64,000 nucleotides of DNA from the NCBI RefSeq assembly GCF_021917145.1, contig NC_061067.1:1145154-1209153 (forward strand), given 5' to 3'. Positions within the stretch are counted from its first letter, which is position 1. The number at the start of each line of letters is the position of its first letter. The stretch is from Hypomesus transpacificus (taxonomy: Eukaryota; Chordata; Actinopteri; Osmeriformes; Osmeridae). Below are positions 1-12,900 of this stretch, in pieces. The translations under genes were made by a program, and so were the position numbers. The notes under the pieces were generated by a model. It was not told the origin of the DNA. It was given only the letters and a program-made list of their open reading frames with translations, and did not search any database.

Positions 1-224
1 AAAACATTTTGTAAGAGAAAATGAGACTTTTCTGAGACTCTGAAATGCACGCGTCATGATGTTTTAGAAATCCACATCCTAAAAATTCAAATCAGAAGAA
101 TTGGAGCCAAAAATAGAGGCAACATATTTTTGGGCTCTTAAAAATTATAATACAGAATAATAAATATGTAGGAGAGAATATAGGTACCCAACTCATTATT
201 ATAAAGGAAACCATTTGTATTTGG
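1..224. other. Intergenic sequence downstream of spata13
   Basis: AT-rich sequence beyond the predicted spata13 polyadenylation site. I see no gene or repeat in it. Confidence 0.4.
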
Positions 225-1046
225 TACTTTTGTACAACAGTTTATTTACAGTGTTAACAGGGTTAGTGTGTGAGAGAGCACAAAGAGCAGACTGTCCTGT
301 GACTGTGCTTAGCACTGACATTCAAACCGTCACAACATGCTCAAACTCAAAAAGGGGCCAGCCTTAGAGAAATGACTAAAACCATGGTCATAAGGAGTCA
401 AAATTAAAAAGATGAATGTATACCGTTGGCGTTATCAAGAAAAAAATAAATAAAAATGGCATCTGCTGGAAATACATGGAGGAAAGAATCTGGAGACTAA
501 GCAGCATCTTCATCAAACCAGCTAAATGGTCTGAATTTTAACACTTTTGGGTGTGTCACTCCCAAATAACAGGCACAACACACTGACAGACACAAAGAGA
601 TGACAAGCACATGTAAAGGCACACAGAGACACAGCACTTAAAAACAAAACGTTCACATTGCTGAAATATATATGGATCTGGGACGATTGCAGGTGTGGTC
701 AGAACATTCACGGTCTCGTTGGAGAGGCCCAGGGAGCTGTAGGCGGTACGTTTCCAGTTGACCTGTTGGCTGAGTGAGATTTCTAGGAGCCACGAGATCA
801 AAACACTGTTCTTTTGAGCAGGTTCCTCATCAAGCGCTGCTCATCAACTTTGTCAAACTGTTCTAACTTTCAAGATAAAAAAAAGTTCTCCCCCTTTGAA
901 ATTCTTCATGTCACGTGAAACAATAACATTAACTTTCGTCCATCTTCAGAGCGTGTATGGTACACTCCCCCTCTCTGTTTAACAGATGGATGTGATGGAT
1001 GTGGTTGGATCTCAGTCAGAATCAGGAAGAAAGTTTTGCAGGGTCT
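225..1046 (-). other. spata13: 3' UTR of spata13
   Basis: This stretch lies downstream of the spata13 stop (TAA, 1049-1047). It is AT-rich with no ORF worth keeping. On the minus strand an AATAAA (plus-strand TTTATT at 241-246) is the likely distal polyadenylation signal, so the end is placed near 225. A second AATAAA overlaps the stop codon itself. Both are motif-based calls. Confidence 0.5.
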
Positions 1047-4000
1047 TTATTTCTTGAAAAAGGCGTTGCGGGTGAAGGTGTACCACAGGTGAGATGGCTT
1101 CCGCTTGGGTTCAGCCAATGTGAACACCTGTTGTTGAGGCACACTGGTTGGCACGGTAACATGTCGTTGATGGATCGGGTGCAGGGATTGTTGGTGGGGC
1201 GGGATGGAACCAGAGTAGCCAATTGCTAGAAAATAAAAATGAACATAAAATATGACTGACCAAAGAAAAAGAAAAACTATATAAAAGACAAAGACTATTT
1301 TTAAAGACAAATGGACAGTAACTGAAACAAATCGTGTGCACTGTAAAGCTTTTTCTACGAACACTGGTTAAACTTACTCTTCATTTTCCCCTTTTTGGAT
1401 TTTCTCGCATTGAAGATCGCCTGTTTCCTCTGCGCTTCGCTAATCTTCATACCTGTCAAGATAAAATAGAATCACAATTCAGCCCAATTACCCCTCATAT
1501 CACCTGCTTCTCCCAACCCTACCCCCCTTCCCCCTACCTCATCCCCCTAAACCTCCTTTCCTCTCCCTCGTCTCTCACCCATCTCCTGGTCCTCCTTGAC
1601 CCTGTGTCTCTCCCTGGCAAAGGCCTGCAGCCACATCTGCTTGTCCTGGGTCTTCCTGCAGCACAGCATGCCCAGGCTCTCCAGGGTGGCGGCGTGGCGG
1701 AGGCGCAGGGCGTTCCGCAGGTTCAGGCCCAGATCCGGGTCTCTGCCGTCGGGCAGCTCCACCACCTCCGTCTGGTCCATGTCCAGCCGGCCGCGGTAGT
1801 GCAGCAGGTCGCGCCTCAGCACGTCCTTCTTGCAGAACACCAGCTGGTGGTCAAACAGGAAGAAGCTGCGTTGCTGAGTCTTGCCCTGCCGCACCACGCG
1901 GGTCAGCTCCCCGGAGTGGATCAGCTCCGAGCTGCGCTCCAGGATGTCAGCTCCCTGCAAGGCCGCCAACAAAGACCACACGTCAAGTCCCTCCACAGCT
2001 CAGGCCCTATCCATCCTTCCTAATCCTCGTCCAAATCCTCGAATTTACCACACAGTCTTTGTATTCTGGTTCCTAAAGTGCTTAGCATGGTGTTGTATAC
2101 AAGTGATTAGAAAATCCCGCAAAACATAATTCTGTTCCTTTGGCCAGCATAGCCGGGGTTATGTACAAAGTGTAAAGGGTTCTAATGACCTCCCAGTGAA
2201 GGATGTCCACCTGCCAGTGAGCTATGGCCTCCACGCTCTCCAGCCTCCTCTTGCTCTCGTTGATGAGGCTCGCTACGTTCTTCATCGCCTCGTACGCGTC
2301 GCTCACTCCGCTGTGGTCGCTGCGAGCAGCAACGTTACCGAGCACACCAATGAAAGAGACGGTTTATTTTGCTTCATTATTGAAATAGGATAAATACAAA
2401 AGGAAAGAGTTTGTAGTTTTAAGCATTAATGTATGCCGACAACCGACACTCGGGGGGGGTCAAGACACCCAGGCCTACCTGTGGTCTTTGGGGGTGTATT
2501 TGAGCAGCTCCCCGAGCTGCAGGGGGTACTTGCAGATCTTCTGGACAGGCGTGAGAAGGAAGCCAGCGATGGAAATGTCAATCATCTGCTGGAGGAGACG
2601 GCACGCCTCGAAGAAGTGCTTGTAGCGGCCCAGCTTCATGAGGCGGTGCAGCTCGCCGGACGCAGCCGGGTGGGTGTTACAGTACTCGGAGTAGATCGAG
2701 AAGCCTTCTCCCTGAGACACGGAGGGCAGGGGAGGCAGTGTGCGTTAGAGATTTCATTTCATGGGTGGCTGGGAATGTTACCAGCTTGGTTAACGTCTGC
2801 GGTCAGTGGTGCGTGCAGTACCTGGAGGAGAAAACAGGCTCCTATCTCGCTCAGATGAGGCTCCTCCTTGTTGTATTTCTTCTCCAGGTCTTTGAGGAAC
2901 TGCCTCTGGAACTTGTAAATATCCTCGATGTTGCTGAAGATGGTCTTCAGCTGCGGCTCGGTGAACATGTTCGGACGTTTCCGACACTGGCGAATGTAAC
3001 CCTACAAACGCATACCGGGACCCAGATACATGAGTGTCGGCAATGTGAAAATGATACCAGGAGAGGGCGCCAAAAGGCCAGTAAGAGTATGAACGCTTAA
3101 CATTTTGAGAGTGTATCCCCTCAGAGAAAATACTTTAGATATTAAAGGTTAGGATTGAACAGAACTAATTCCAAGTCAAATGGTGGTGGTGGTGGTGACC
3201 TCACCTCGCATATGTCTCTGAGGTGTTTGATGTAGATGCGCTCTGTGTTCATAATCTCTTTGATGACGTTGGTCCTCATCTGCTCCCTGTGCTGGGTGCT
3301 GTGTGTGTCTCTGGGGACAGGGTCCAGGTCCACAGTGTTCTCCACACACTCTCCCCCAGAGTCCTCCTCCTGGTTTACACGCACCTGTCACACACAAACA
3401 CACACAGTCAGCAAACATTAGATTCACAGCCTGTCGAAGCTCAATATTATATTACCATCCAACACCAAACATTCAGACATATAAATGTCAAAATATAAGC
3501 TACACTCAATTTATGAAGTTTACATCCTGTTTTACTTAGTCCTGAACCAAACAGTCACATCCTTTCCACACACAAAGTCACCAACACGGCTATTACACCA
3601 GTCACCCAACTGCCAATCAACTGACCTCACCATGGTAACGCCAGCCTGCCCTAAATAAGACCCAACTGTCAATCAACATCAGTTGCCCCAGAAACCAGCC
3701 AAAACCTTCACCGCTTCATGGACACACACTCTATAGGGGGGCGTGTCTGGAGCTGGGCCAGTTGACAAGACCTTTTGGTGCTGCAGTGTTGGGTAAACAT
3801 CAATTGGACATGGGGGATCAGACTGGTCCACTTACCCTGACAAAGCTGGAGGGGAACCAGGCTTCGCAGTCTCCTCCCATACCCCACCACCAGTCCTTGT
3901 GGGACACATCCAGCACGCGGATCACATCCCCAGCCTTGAAGGCCAGTTCCTGCTCCTCCATGGTCACATGGTCCCACAGCGCCTCCGCATACACAGCAAT

Positions 4001-7000
4001 GCCCAAGCCAATCCACTGATACACACAGAGACACACACACAGAGACACACACACAGAGACACACACACACACACACACAGAGACACACACACAGAGACAC
4101 ACACACGGGCAGAAAATATTTGCGATTACATGCGCGGAAAAGTTCATGTTCTACAAGATTACATCTGGACTGGGGCTCTGAGATCAGGAAAAATTCTGAA
4201 GCAGATCACACAATCTCACGCCCTGGGCAAATGTCATGTTCAAAACTGGAACTTAATCAGGCACACATGTTTTAAGGGGAACACACTGCCCATGTCCTAC
4301 TTTTTATTATCTGGGTTGAAATTCGGAGAAAAGTGATTCACAACACGCAACCTCCATTACACCCACACCCACACACCCCTTGACACATGTACATACCTCA
4401 TTTAGAGCGGACAGTTCCACCCCAGACTGAAGATAGGGAGAAACGTCTGTGAGCTCGTCGAAGCTCCCGTCTTCTTCGCTCACGCTGTCGTCCAGCACGG
4501 CCTCATGGCCTCCCTCTGCGAAAAGAGACACAGGGATGACAACAAGTCAGAGACACGCATCTCTCACTTATACCATCAAGGTCACTCGGAGGCTTCAGTT
4601 TGAAAAAAACACACGAAAAAACTGATTAAGTCTTCTAAAAACACACACACACACTTACTCTCCCAAACCCCCTCACTCGACATACTCTTCAAAGCTCCCT
4701 GCCTCTCCCACAAACACACAGACACAAACTCTTCCAAGGCGTTTGTTCCCCCTCTCCTGCTCTAGTCCCTCTCCCCCTCACCGCTCAGGACTCTGTGCAG
4801 CTTGCGTCTTCCCAGGCGGTCCAGTCCGATTGGGGTGCTCTGGGAGAAGGTGGAGGGGCGGAACCTGGCAGACACGGCCCTGTAGGGGGGAACCTGGTGG
4901 GAGGGGACTGGGGGCCGGGACAGGGGCTGGGTGGGGGGGGGCGACAGTGTGAGAAAGTTTTTACAGTTATACAAAACAAAACGGAGTAATATTGGACCGT
5001 AAGCATAACAAGCCCCACAAGCAATATTTGACCTATTATACTTTGGGGTTATAGAGAGTACATTATCCAGAGGGCCTGACACAGATCTCACAGCTGAAAC
5101 TCAGGCTGAAAACGTAATCACAGAAGGCTTTCCGGGACGTTATTTCCATCCCAGAGAACAAGACAATGAAAGGGGAGTCTTACCGAGGGGAGTCTGTCCT
5201 CTCTCTCCTCGGCACCAGGCGGACCAAACATGTCAACTCCTCCAATCACAGACATCGGCCGTCTCCTCCCTCTCTGGACATCCCCGTTCATGTTAAATCC
5301 CTCCGGGTCCTCCATCTGCATGGCTCCGCCATTGCTTTTGTAGTCCTGTCTGGCTGTTCCATTTGTAGTCCTCTCCTCAAGATGCAGTTCCGCCTCCTCC
5401 TCAGGAATAGAGTACTTCCTGGACACCAGCTGGCCGTAGTCGGAGATTGGCCGAGGCCTTGTTCGCCCCGCCCTCCGTTTTGGATTGACAGACGAAGAAG
5501 ACGGCGTTTCCGTGGCTGCGGGCGTTTCCGTGGCTGCGGGCGTTTCCGTGGCTGCGGGCGTTTCCGTGGCGCCAGCTGCCTCAGATGATGTGGGGGATTC
5601 TGGGAAGCCATTAGCAGGAGGATTGGACTCGTCCTGAAGGGGGGCTTCCCTCTGCTGGAGGGCTCGCGTAGTCTTGGGTTAAAAGGCAGACAGAACGTTA
5701 AGGGGGGTCAGTAAGAGACAACTGTAAGACTTACAGGAAGCCGTATCTTCCTCAGGGAGATAAAAAAGGGCCAGTAGAAAAGGTCGAATTTTAGTAAAGG
5801 GCAGGTTCTGTTAATCAAAAACAGAGCCGGGCGTTTGTTCGACGTGTCATAGTCATGGTTAGGCGCCATTTTCTTAGAACCAATTTGACTTTGAAATGTA
5901 GTGTGTGTTTGTTTGATGAAACACAGCACTGATTTCAAGGATTACAGTGGAGATTTGTGACCTACAGCTTTGCGACTGATACAACTGGGAGCAACAAGAG
6001 CTATAACACGAACATTCACTTAACTGCTACCTGTAACTCAATAAACAAGTTAATACACAACTGCTAAACCACTGTCTCAAGTGGTTTTGTTTACTTACAT
6101 TCGGTTCATCTGGGTCTGACCTGGTCCATATACACTGGAAAGGCACACAGTGGATAAGCACCATTGCAACACACACACACTCAAACAAACACAGGCCTTT
6201 GACCAAAAAGCCTTGTTCTCCTTGTCCTCTTTAAATAAAGACGTTTTTCTGCTCCCGGGTCTCCATCTCCCGTTCTGCCACTCTTCCAGCAGGTACACCA
6301 GAAACAGCGTCTCTCCTCAGCCCTGTCCCTCTCTGACCCCCCTCTCTGACCCCCACCACACTGGGTGTCTGTCCCGTCTCTCCTGCCTTCCTGAGTCTGA
6401 TAGTCTGCTCTCCTAGACCTGCAGGCTGGCTGGCTGGATGGACTTTGGTCAGGTGGACTGCTGCCCAAGAAGGGAGGGACGGAGGGAGGGGGGCAGGTTA
6501 GAGTGGAGGGGGAGGGAGGGGGGGGCAGGTTAGAGTGGAGGGGGAGGGAGGGGGGGGAGGTTAGAGTGGAGGGGGAGGGAGGGAGGGGGGGGCAGGTTAG
6601 AGTGGAGGGGGAGGGAGGGGGGGGAGGTTAGAGTGGAGGGGGAGGGAGGGAGGGAGGGGGGGGCAGGTTAGAGTGGAGGGGGAGGGAGGGGGGGGAGGTT
6701 AGAGTGGAGGGGGAGGGAGGGAGGGAGGGGGGGGCAGGTTAGAGTAGAGGTGGAGGCCAACACTGCTTACAGCCACCCAGCCATAGCTATGGGAGCTCCA
6801 TCGCTTGTGCAATGGGACAGTAGCCATAAACAGGCTAATGGTTAACTCTGCCTGCTCCCTCCACATCTCCGTCTCCATGTGACCTTCTCCATGTGACCTG
6901 GATGTGGGCGTCAATAAATCACTGACAAGAGGGCCATTGCAAATACACACTGTCAAACGAGCAGGAGGCATTGGACCAACCAGATGAGTTGTTGGGCTTG

Positions 7001-9907
7001 ACGGACAGCAGGCGTAACCAATCGCCCGCTGTGTTTATTGGAATGACACAGCAGTCGAGGACTGGACCAACGGCACGAGTCATAGGGTTTGTGGCTCCAG
7101 CAGCTGGAATTGTTCCAGTTAAATCAGGTCGATATGTTTAGGTAGGGAATCTCAATGCAAAACCACTTCATAAACCGCTGCTATCTGTGCCACGGTGTTC
7201 CATTTCCAGAGCAAGGGTCAATGTCATTGGGGTTTATGAGGACAATTGGTTTGAATCATCTTACTACATTCATTGATAAGAATAAGATTGGTTTATGTCC
7301 AATGCCCTTGCTGTTACATACTTCTGTACATGACCTGCTGTTCTTACCCAGAACTCATCAGAAGTCTCCCTTTGATTCCTGTTTATGTGACCACTGATGC
7401 CAGAGACCTAATGTTGGCTACCACAATTTCAAGCCTTTAGAGTAGGCATCCACCTAGATAGCCACTTCTTCTCTTACCTCATCAGCTTGTGACATGCTCT
7501 CCTCCTGGTCGCCGCAGGGCCGCCCCCAGAGGGCTGGAGGGGCATGGCGCCCCGCTCCCCGCCCGTCTCCCAGGCCCTCCTGAGGGGCGCTCGCCTCCGC
7601 CAGGGAGGCTCCCTGGGCCTGGGCGCTCGGGGGAGAGGGGGTCACTATGGGTTGATCCAGAGTAGGGAAGCCCGAGGTGAGGTCTGATCCTCTCACAGCC
7701 TCCGTGGGGACTGGGCTAATGAGGACCTGGTGCAGGAAGGTGGTGTCGTCCTGGGGCTGGGGGTGTGGCAGCGACGTAGCGTCTTCTGGAGGGGGAGGGT
7801 GTACGCTGGGCGCGTGGTCGAGGCTGACGGTGGACAGCGGCCGTTTGTCCGGTCGGGTCCTGCCAGGAGACGGCCGGCGCAGGCGGTCGCCGGCGGGAAG
7901 GCACGGGGTGCGGCGGGAGTAGTCGTCGTGGAGACGGCTGAGCGGCGACAAGGGGGAGGTGGGGGAGGGGCTGGGGGAGGGGCTGGTTCTGCGGCGGACG
8001 GTGAGGTCTGTCATGCTGCCCACCAGTTTCAGCATGTGGCCCTTGGCCCTCAGGGGACTCCTCCAGCGGCCGGGGCTGCGGCCCCTCTGCGCCACAGAAG
8101 GGGAGCCGGCTGGCCCCTCATCGCCTGGGGGACAGTCGGCCCCGGGGGGCCCTGGGGAGCCTGGCCGGGGCGAGGGAGGGGCGGGCGAGGTAGGGGAGGT
8201 GGGCGAGGTAGGGGAGGGGGGCGAGGGAGAGGAGGGGGGCGAGGGAGAGGAGGGGGAGGTGGCCTTGCGTCTCAGCTGGCTCTTGAAGAGGTGCAGGTTG
8301 TCAGCGCTCCTGCTCAGTCTGCTCAGAATGTTCCTGTTTGCGTTTCCGCCCCCGCCCTCCTCTGAGTGGAGGTTGGCCTCTGATCCCGACCCCAGGGTCG
8401 GCTTCTGATTGGTCGTGACGCCCCGGTCCAAACTCCCCAGCTGTTTCCCCTGTCCCGTGTCGAGCAGCAGGATGCGTCCTGCTCCGTACGCTCGTCGGAT
8501 ACTCTGGGAGAAACGAGTGTTCCTCTGCAACCCTCCTTCCTCCTCCTCCTCCTCCTCCTCATTCTCTGAGCCATAGGGACTTATCGCAACAAACTGCGAA
8601 GCTAGTTGATTGGCGCCATTCTTCTGCCCTGGGTAACGATTGGTCGAAACGACGCCATTGACCCTGTCTTGATGGGCTTCCGGGGCAGACTGTCCATCCT
8701 GATTGGCTGTCCCTCGGCTCTGAATGCCCTGGAGAACTGAGGAGCGGAGCTTCTTGAAGGAGCCCAAGACCCCCGGGGCAAGCAGGCCCGGCCAGGCCTG
8801 GGTCCCACTGCTGCCGTGGGTGCCCTGAAGGGAGGAGGGCGTCTCAGGAGCCCGGCTCTGCCCAGAGAGGGTGCTTTTCCTCTGGCTGGAGAAGAGCTTC
8901 ATGATCCTGGAGCTGTAGGGCTTGGCTTCAGGGTGGCCTGTGACAGGGCCGGGCCAGGCGGTACTGTTCAGCCCGTTGATCCTGTGTGGGTCAGGGTTCA
9001 GCGGCTGCACATCAGCCCCACACGCAGGCGGTCGGGACGGGGGCGGGGTCTGCTCCACGTGTCCTTGGAGAGGGTAGATGTCACTGAGGGGACGGACCAG
9101 GCCTGGGAGCTGGAAGTGTGGGTCATCTATGGAGGAGGGAAGGCAGGAGAGGGAATCCTCAGTGTTGGACAAGGCTCCATCCTTCTGTCCTGCCTGAGTA
9201 GAGAGAAAACAGTCAGGCTACCGGTGGAACCCATTGTCTAGATGGATGAGAGTGGAAAGACCCCAAGGTGTATTGCTTAAAACAACAGCAGGAGAGTTGA
9301 TGCTGGAAAACTGAGAAAGGGACAAGAAAATACTTTTTTTATGTTCAAGATGGAGACGTGCTAGTGGCAGCCGCTCCTGTGATTCTAAAATAAATTAAAC
9401 TCCTTTAAAAGCCCTCCTTTCCAGTGCAGTTCAGTAAGTGAGAAATCGACGTCATTCTTGCCGTGTCATCATTCTGAAATTCAGAGAACATGCCATCACA
9501 CACAGCTGCTGAACAGACACAAGGAGTGTGAGAAACTGTGTGGGGGAGATCATTTGTCACAGCGATAATGCTATGCATTCTTCCCTTAACCGGCATGTGA
9601 AAAGTGAACGTTCCCAAGAAACGCTTTTCAGAATCACTGTGTTTACGTTGAGTCAGTAGCTGCTCAGTGTTGACTCCCTTTTGTGCAGGGACACTTACAG
9701 TGTGTGCTTAAGAGTGTGTCGGAGGGCCTGCGTATCCGTGTGTGTGTGTGTACAGTATGTGTGAGCAACAGAAGAAGACATAGGAAGTATGCAGTGTGTG
9801 TGGGAGTGTAGCCTAGGTTTCCTAGGCTAAAGGAGAGAGACAGGAGAGAGGGGAGAGAGAGAGGAGACAGAGAAGGGATAGGAGAGAGAAACTGAGAAAA
9901 AGAGAGG

Positions 9908-9951
<44 letters not shown>

Positions 9952-12900
9952 CAGAGAGAAAGAGAGAAACAGAGGGAGCTATGTGCATGTTTTCCAGGGC
10001 AGTGTGTTTTCTCTCCTCCCCTGGAGAGTAAGGCCCGGGTGGGGAGGAGACTGAGCGGGCTGTGAGGAAGGAGAACAGCAGTTAATGCAGCACACTCTTT
10101 GATGAGAGGCTTTGCGGGCATGACTAAGCAATGAGAATCGCTAATCCATTGTGATTAATGCAACAAATTGGCCGCTTTCCTCCGGAGTGGGCCGAAGGGA
10201 GAGGTGAGCGGGAAGGAGAGAGGGGAACGGTCCAGACGCCCATCCACCTCCGTCCTCCATCTCGAGGGGAACTGAGTCGCAGAACCTCATGTTCTCCAGC
10301 TGAGAACCCTAACCTCTCAGAGGCTCTCCTTGGATCCCAGATCTGAACCTCTGTCTCTCAGTCTCTCTCTCTGACTCTCAGAGAGACAGTCTCTCTGTCA
10401 GTCTCTCCCCCCCCCCCCCTCTCCCTCATCAGTGAGTCACCCTGGCAAGACCATATCTTTTAATTGAGCAACATCAAAAGGAATCGTACAGTTACTAGTC
10501 ACTCTCACTTTTGTCCTCCTAGGCAGGCCTCTCGCTATGCCTCTGAAGGAGTTTGTTGATATACCCCCTTCACCAGATGGACTATCTCAGGCCTAATTCT
10601 CCTCTTGGGCTGCTCCTCTTAGTTTAACCAACTCACTCATTCACTCTCACTCCAAACATAAAACAGAGAGCAGCCAGGCACCAACACTGAAACTTGTAAA
10701 CACAACTGAGATATGTTGAGGCGTAGGTTACCAGCTAAGCCTGTTTCCAGGCCCAGGTTTTGACTTATATCCAGCCTCTTCTCTTGAATCTGCTTGATAT
10801 TTTGGAATGAGATCAGGGTGAGGTCTACTTTAGGCTGACTTCCAATCAGATGAAAAGCTGATATGTAGAAACTCACACAGCCTCTATTTTGTATTTTTGT
10901 TTTTTACAAACCCTATCTAATATAATCCCCACCTTATCTGCCTCTGCCATCCACACAGGACCCCTATGCCCACTGACGCCAGCAGTCACAGCCCAGTTAC
11001 CATCTGCAACACTTGGCAGGTCCAGATCACACAGGTGAGGGAGCGATCCCATTTCATAGGGAGAGTCACGTAGGCTGGATATTGAATCGAGGAGACCTAG
11101 ACTCCACGCATCAAGTCACAGCCTCATAAATGGAGCTGAAGTCACTGGCTTTCAGATCTGTGTTCTTAGCCCACTCTAAAACAACGGTTTTCAGAGAAAT
11201 ATTTTGCACTGTTGCAAAACGCTCCTTTCCGCTTGTGTGTGGTTTGGGCTTAAGGCTAAACGATACTGCACTAAAGATAACCTAAGAGATTCACTTTTAC
11301 TGTCGAGTATTAAGATAGTCTTCCGACCTCCTTCCTCCACTGTTTACAGAGAGGCCCCCAGCCCAGTGTTTCTGAGGCTCTGTGTTTCTGAGGCACAGTG
11401 TTTCTCAGGCTCAGTGTTTCTGAGGCTCAGTGTTTCTCGGGCCCTGTGTTTCTCAGGCTCAGTGTTTCTGAGGCTCAGTGTTTCTGAGGCTCAGTGTTTC
11501 AGTGTTTCTGAGGCTCAGTGTTTCTGACGCTCAGTGTTTCAGTGACTCAGTGTTTCTGAGGCTCAGTGTTTCTGAGGCTCAGTGTTTCTGAGGCTCAGTG
11601 TTTCTCAGGCTCAGTGTTTCTCAGGCTCAGTGTTTCTGAGGCTCAGTGTTTCTGAGGCTCAGTGTTTCAGTGTTTCTGAGGCTCAGTGTTTCAATGTTTC
11701 TGAGGCTCAGTGTTTCAGTGTTTCTGAGGCTCAGTGTTTCAGCGTTTCTCAGGCTCAGTGTTTCTGAGGCTCAGTGTTTCAGTGTTTCTGAGGCTCAGTG
11801 TTTCAGTGTTTCTGAGGCTCAGTGTTTCAGTGTTTCTGATGCTCAGTGTTTCTGAGGCTCAGTGTTTCTCAAGATCAGTGTTTCTGAGGCTGCTTGCTAA
11901 GCGGCGGCTCCTCCATGTGGGACCTCTGCTTCTCCAGAGTTCATTAAGCGCTCAGGACGAGCCCCCCCCCACACAAGTGCCAGCTGGAGCCAGCCTCAGA
12001 TTACACTCCCAGAGTGGATGACTGTTCACACACACAACATGTATTAAACTTGAACCAAAACATGGACGTGGGGGGGGGGGGTATTTTCCTCTACCTCCCC
12101 CCCCCCCCTCACACACACAAACACACTAGACAAAGATATCCTTTCCCATAAAATTCACGCAGGAGGAACAAAGAGAAAGGCACTCTCTAGCATCTACTAC
12201 ATTCCTTTTGGGCTGGAAGTTTTATACAAGAGCCATAAACACCACACAACCATTAGTGAACTCCTGCCCCCAATTCACCTCCAGGGAGGTACAGCATGCC
12301 CCCAGGCTAGGCTCATGCTAATTATGGCGAGACAGAAATATTGCGGTTGTACTACAGGCTTTATTCTGCATTTTTCAAAATTTCTTAATAAGTTCAGAAA
12401 GAGACAAATAACCCTACAGCAGTCCAGCTGGCCTTCCTCAGCCGGCTGTAGCCTACTTGTCTGAGAGTTTGAACCCTGCTTGCTTGCAAGCTAGTTAAGC
12501 TACAACAACAGTGAAGAGAACTCAACGGGCATGCTGAGCCAAATGATCTAAAAGTCAAGTAAACATAGTGCTTCCACGTTGGAAACATGTTTTGTATGTA
12601 AGTGTGTAATTTGTGTTTGTGTGTCTCATCTCTCTAAGATCTCTGAGGAAATACTGAAAGAGACTTGAATGACTTTACTGTCCAGCCAATGCTTCAGAAA
12701 AGAGTGTGTGTGTGTGTGTGTCTGTGTGTGTGTGTTCCTCTTGTCTTCCAATACTAATCTGATTACGAGGGCTTTGCTAGTCTGCAAAGCACTGGTTTCA
12801 TCTTTAAGATAATCACACAGAGTACTATTCAGCAAAATCAACTAAAACTATGATACTCTGAATGGTGTAATGAAGTCTAATCTACGGTGGGGAAAGATGG

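Noticed and set aside
1334..2023. Plus-strand 229-codon open frame opposite spata13
   Set aside because: It is the antisense shadow of the PH-domain exon (1954-1579); the minus frame matches a known protein and has splice sites.
6095..6470. Minus-strand frames inside spata13 intron 2 that could be an alternative first exon
   Set aside because: Two overlapping frames look equally random, the only donor (GTCAGA) is weak, and no known spata13 segment is encoded. Left unannotated.
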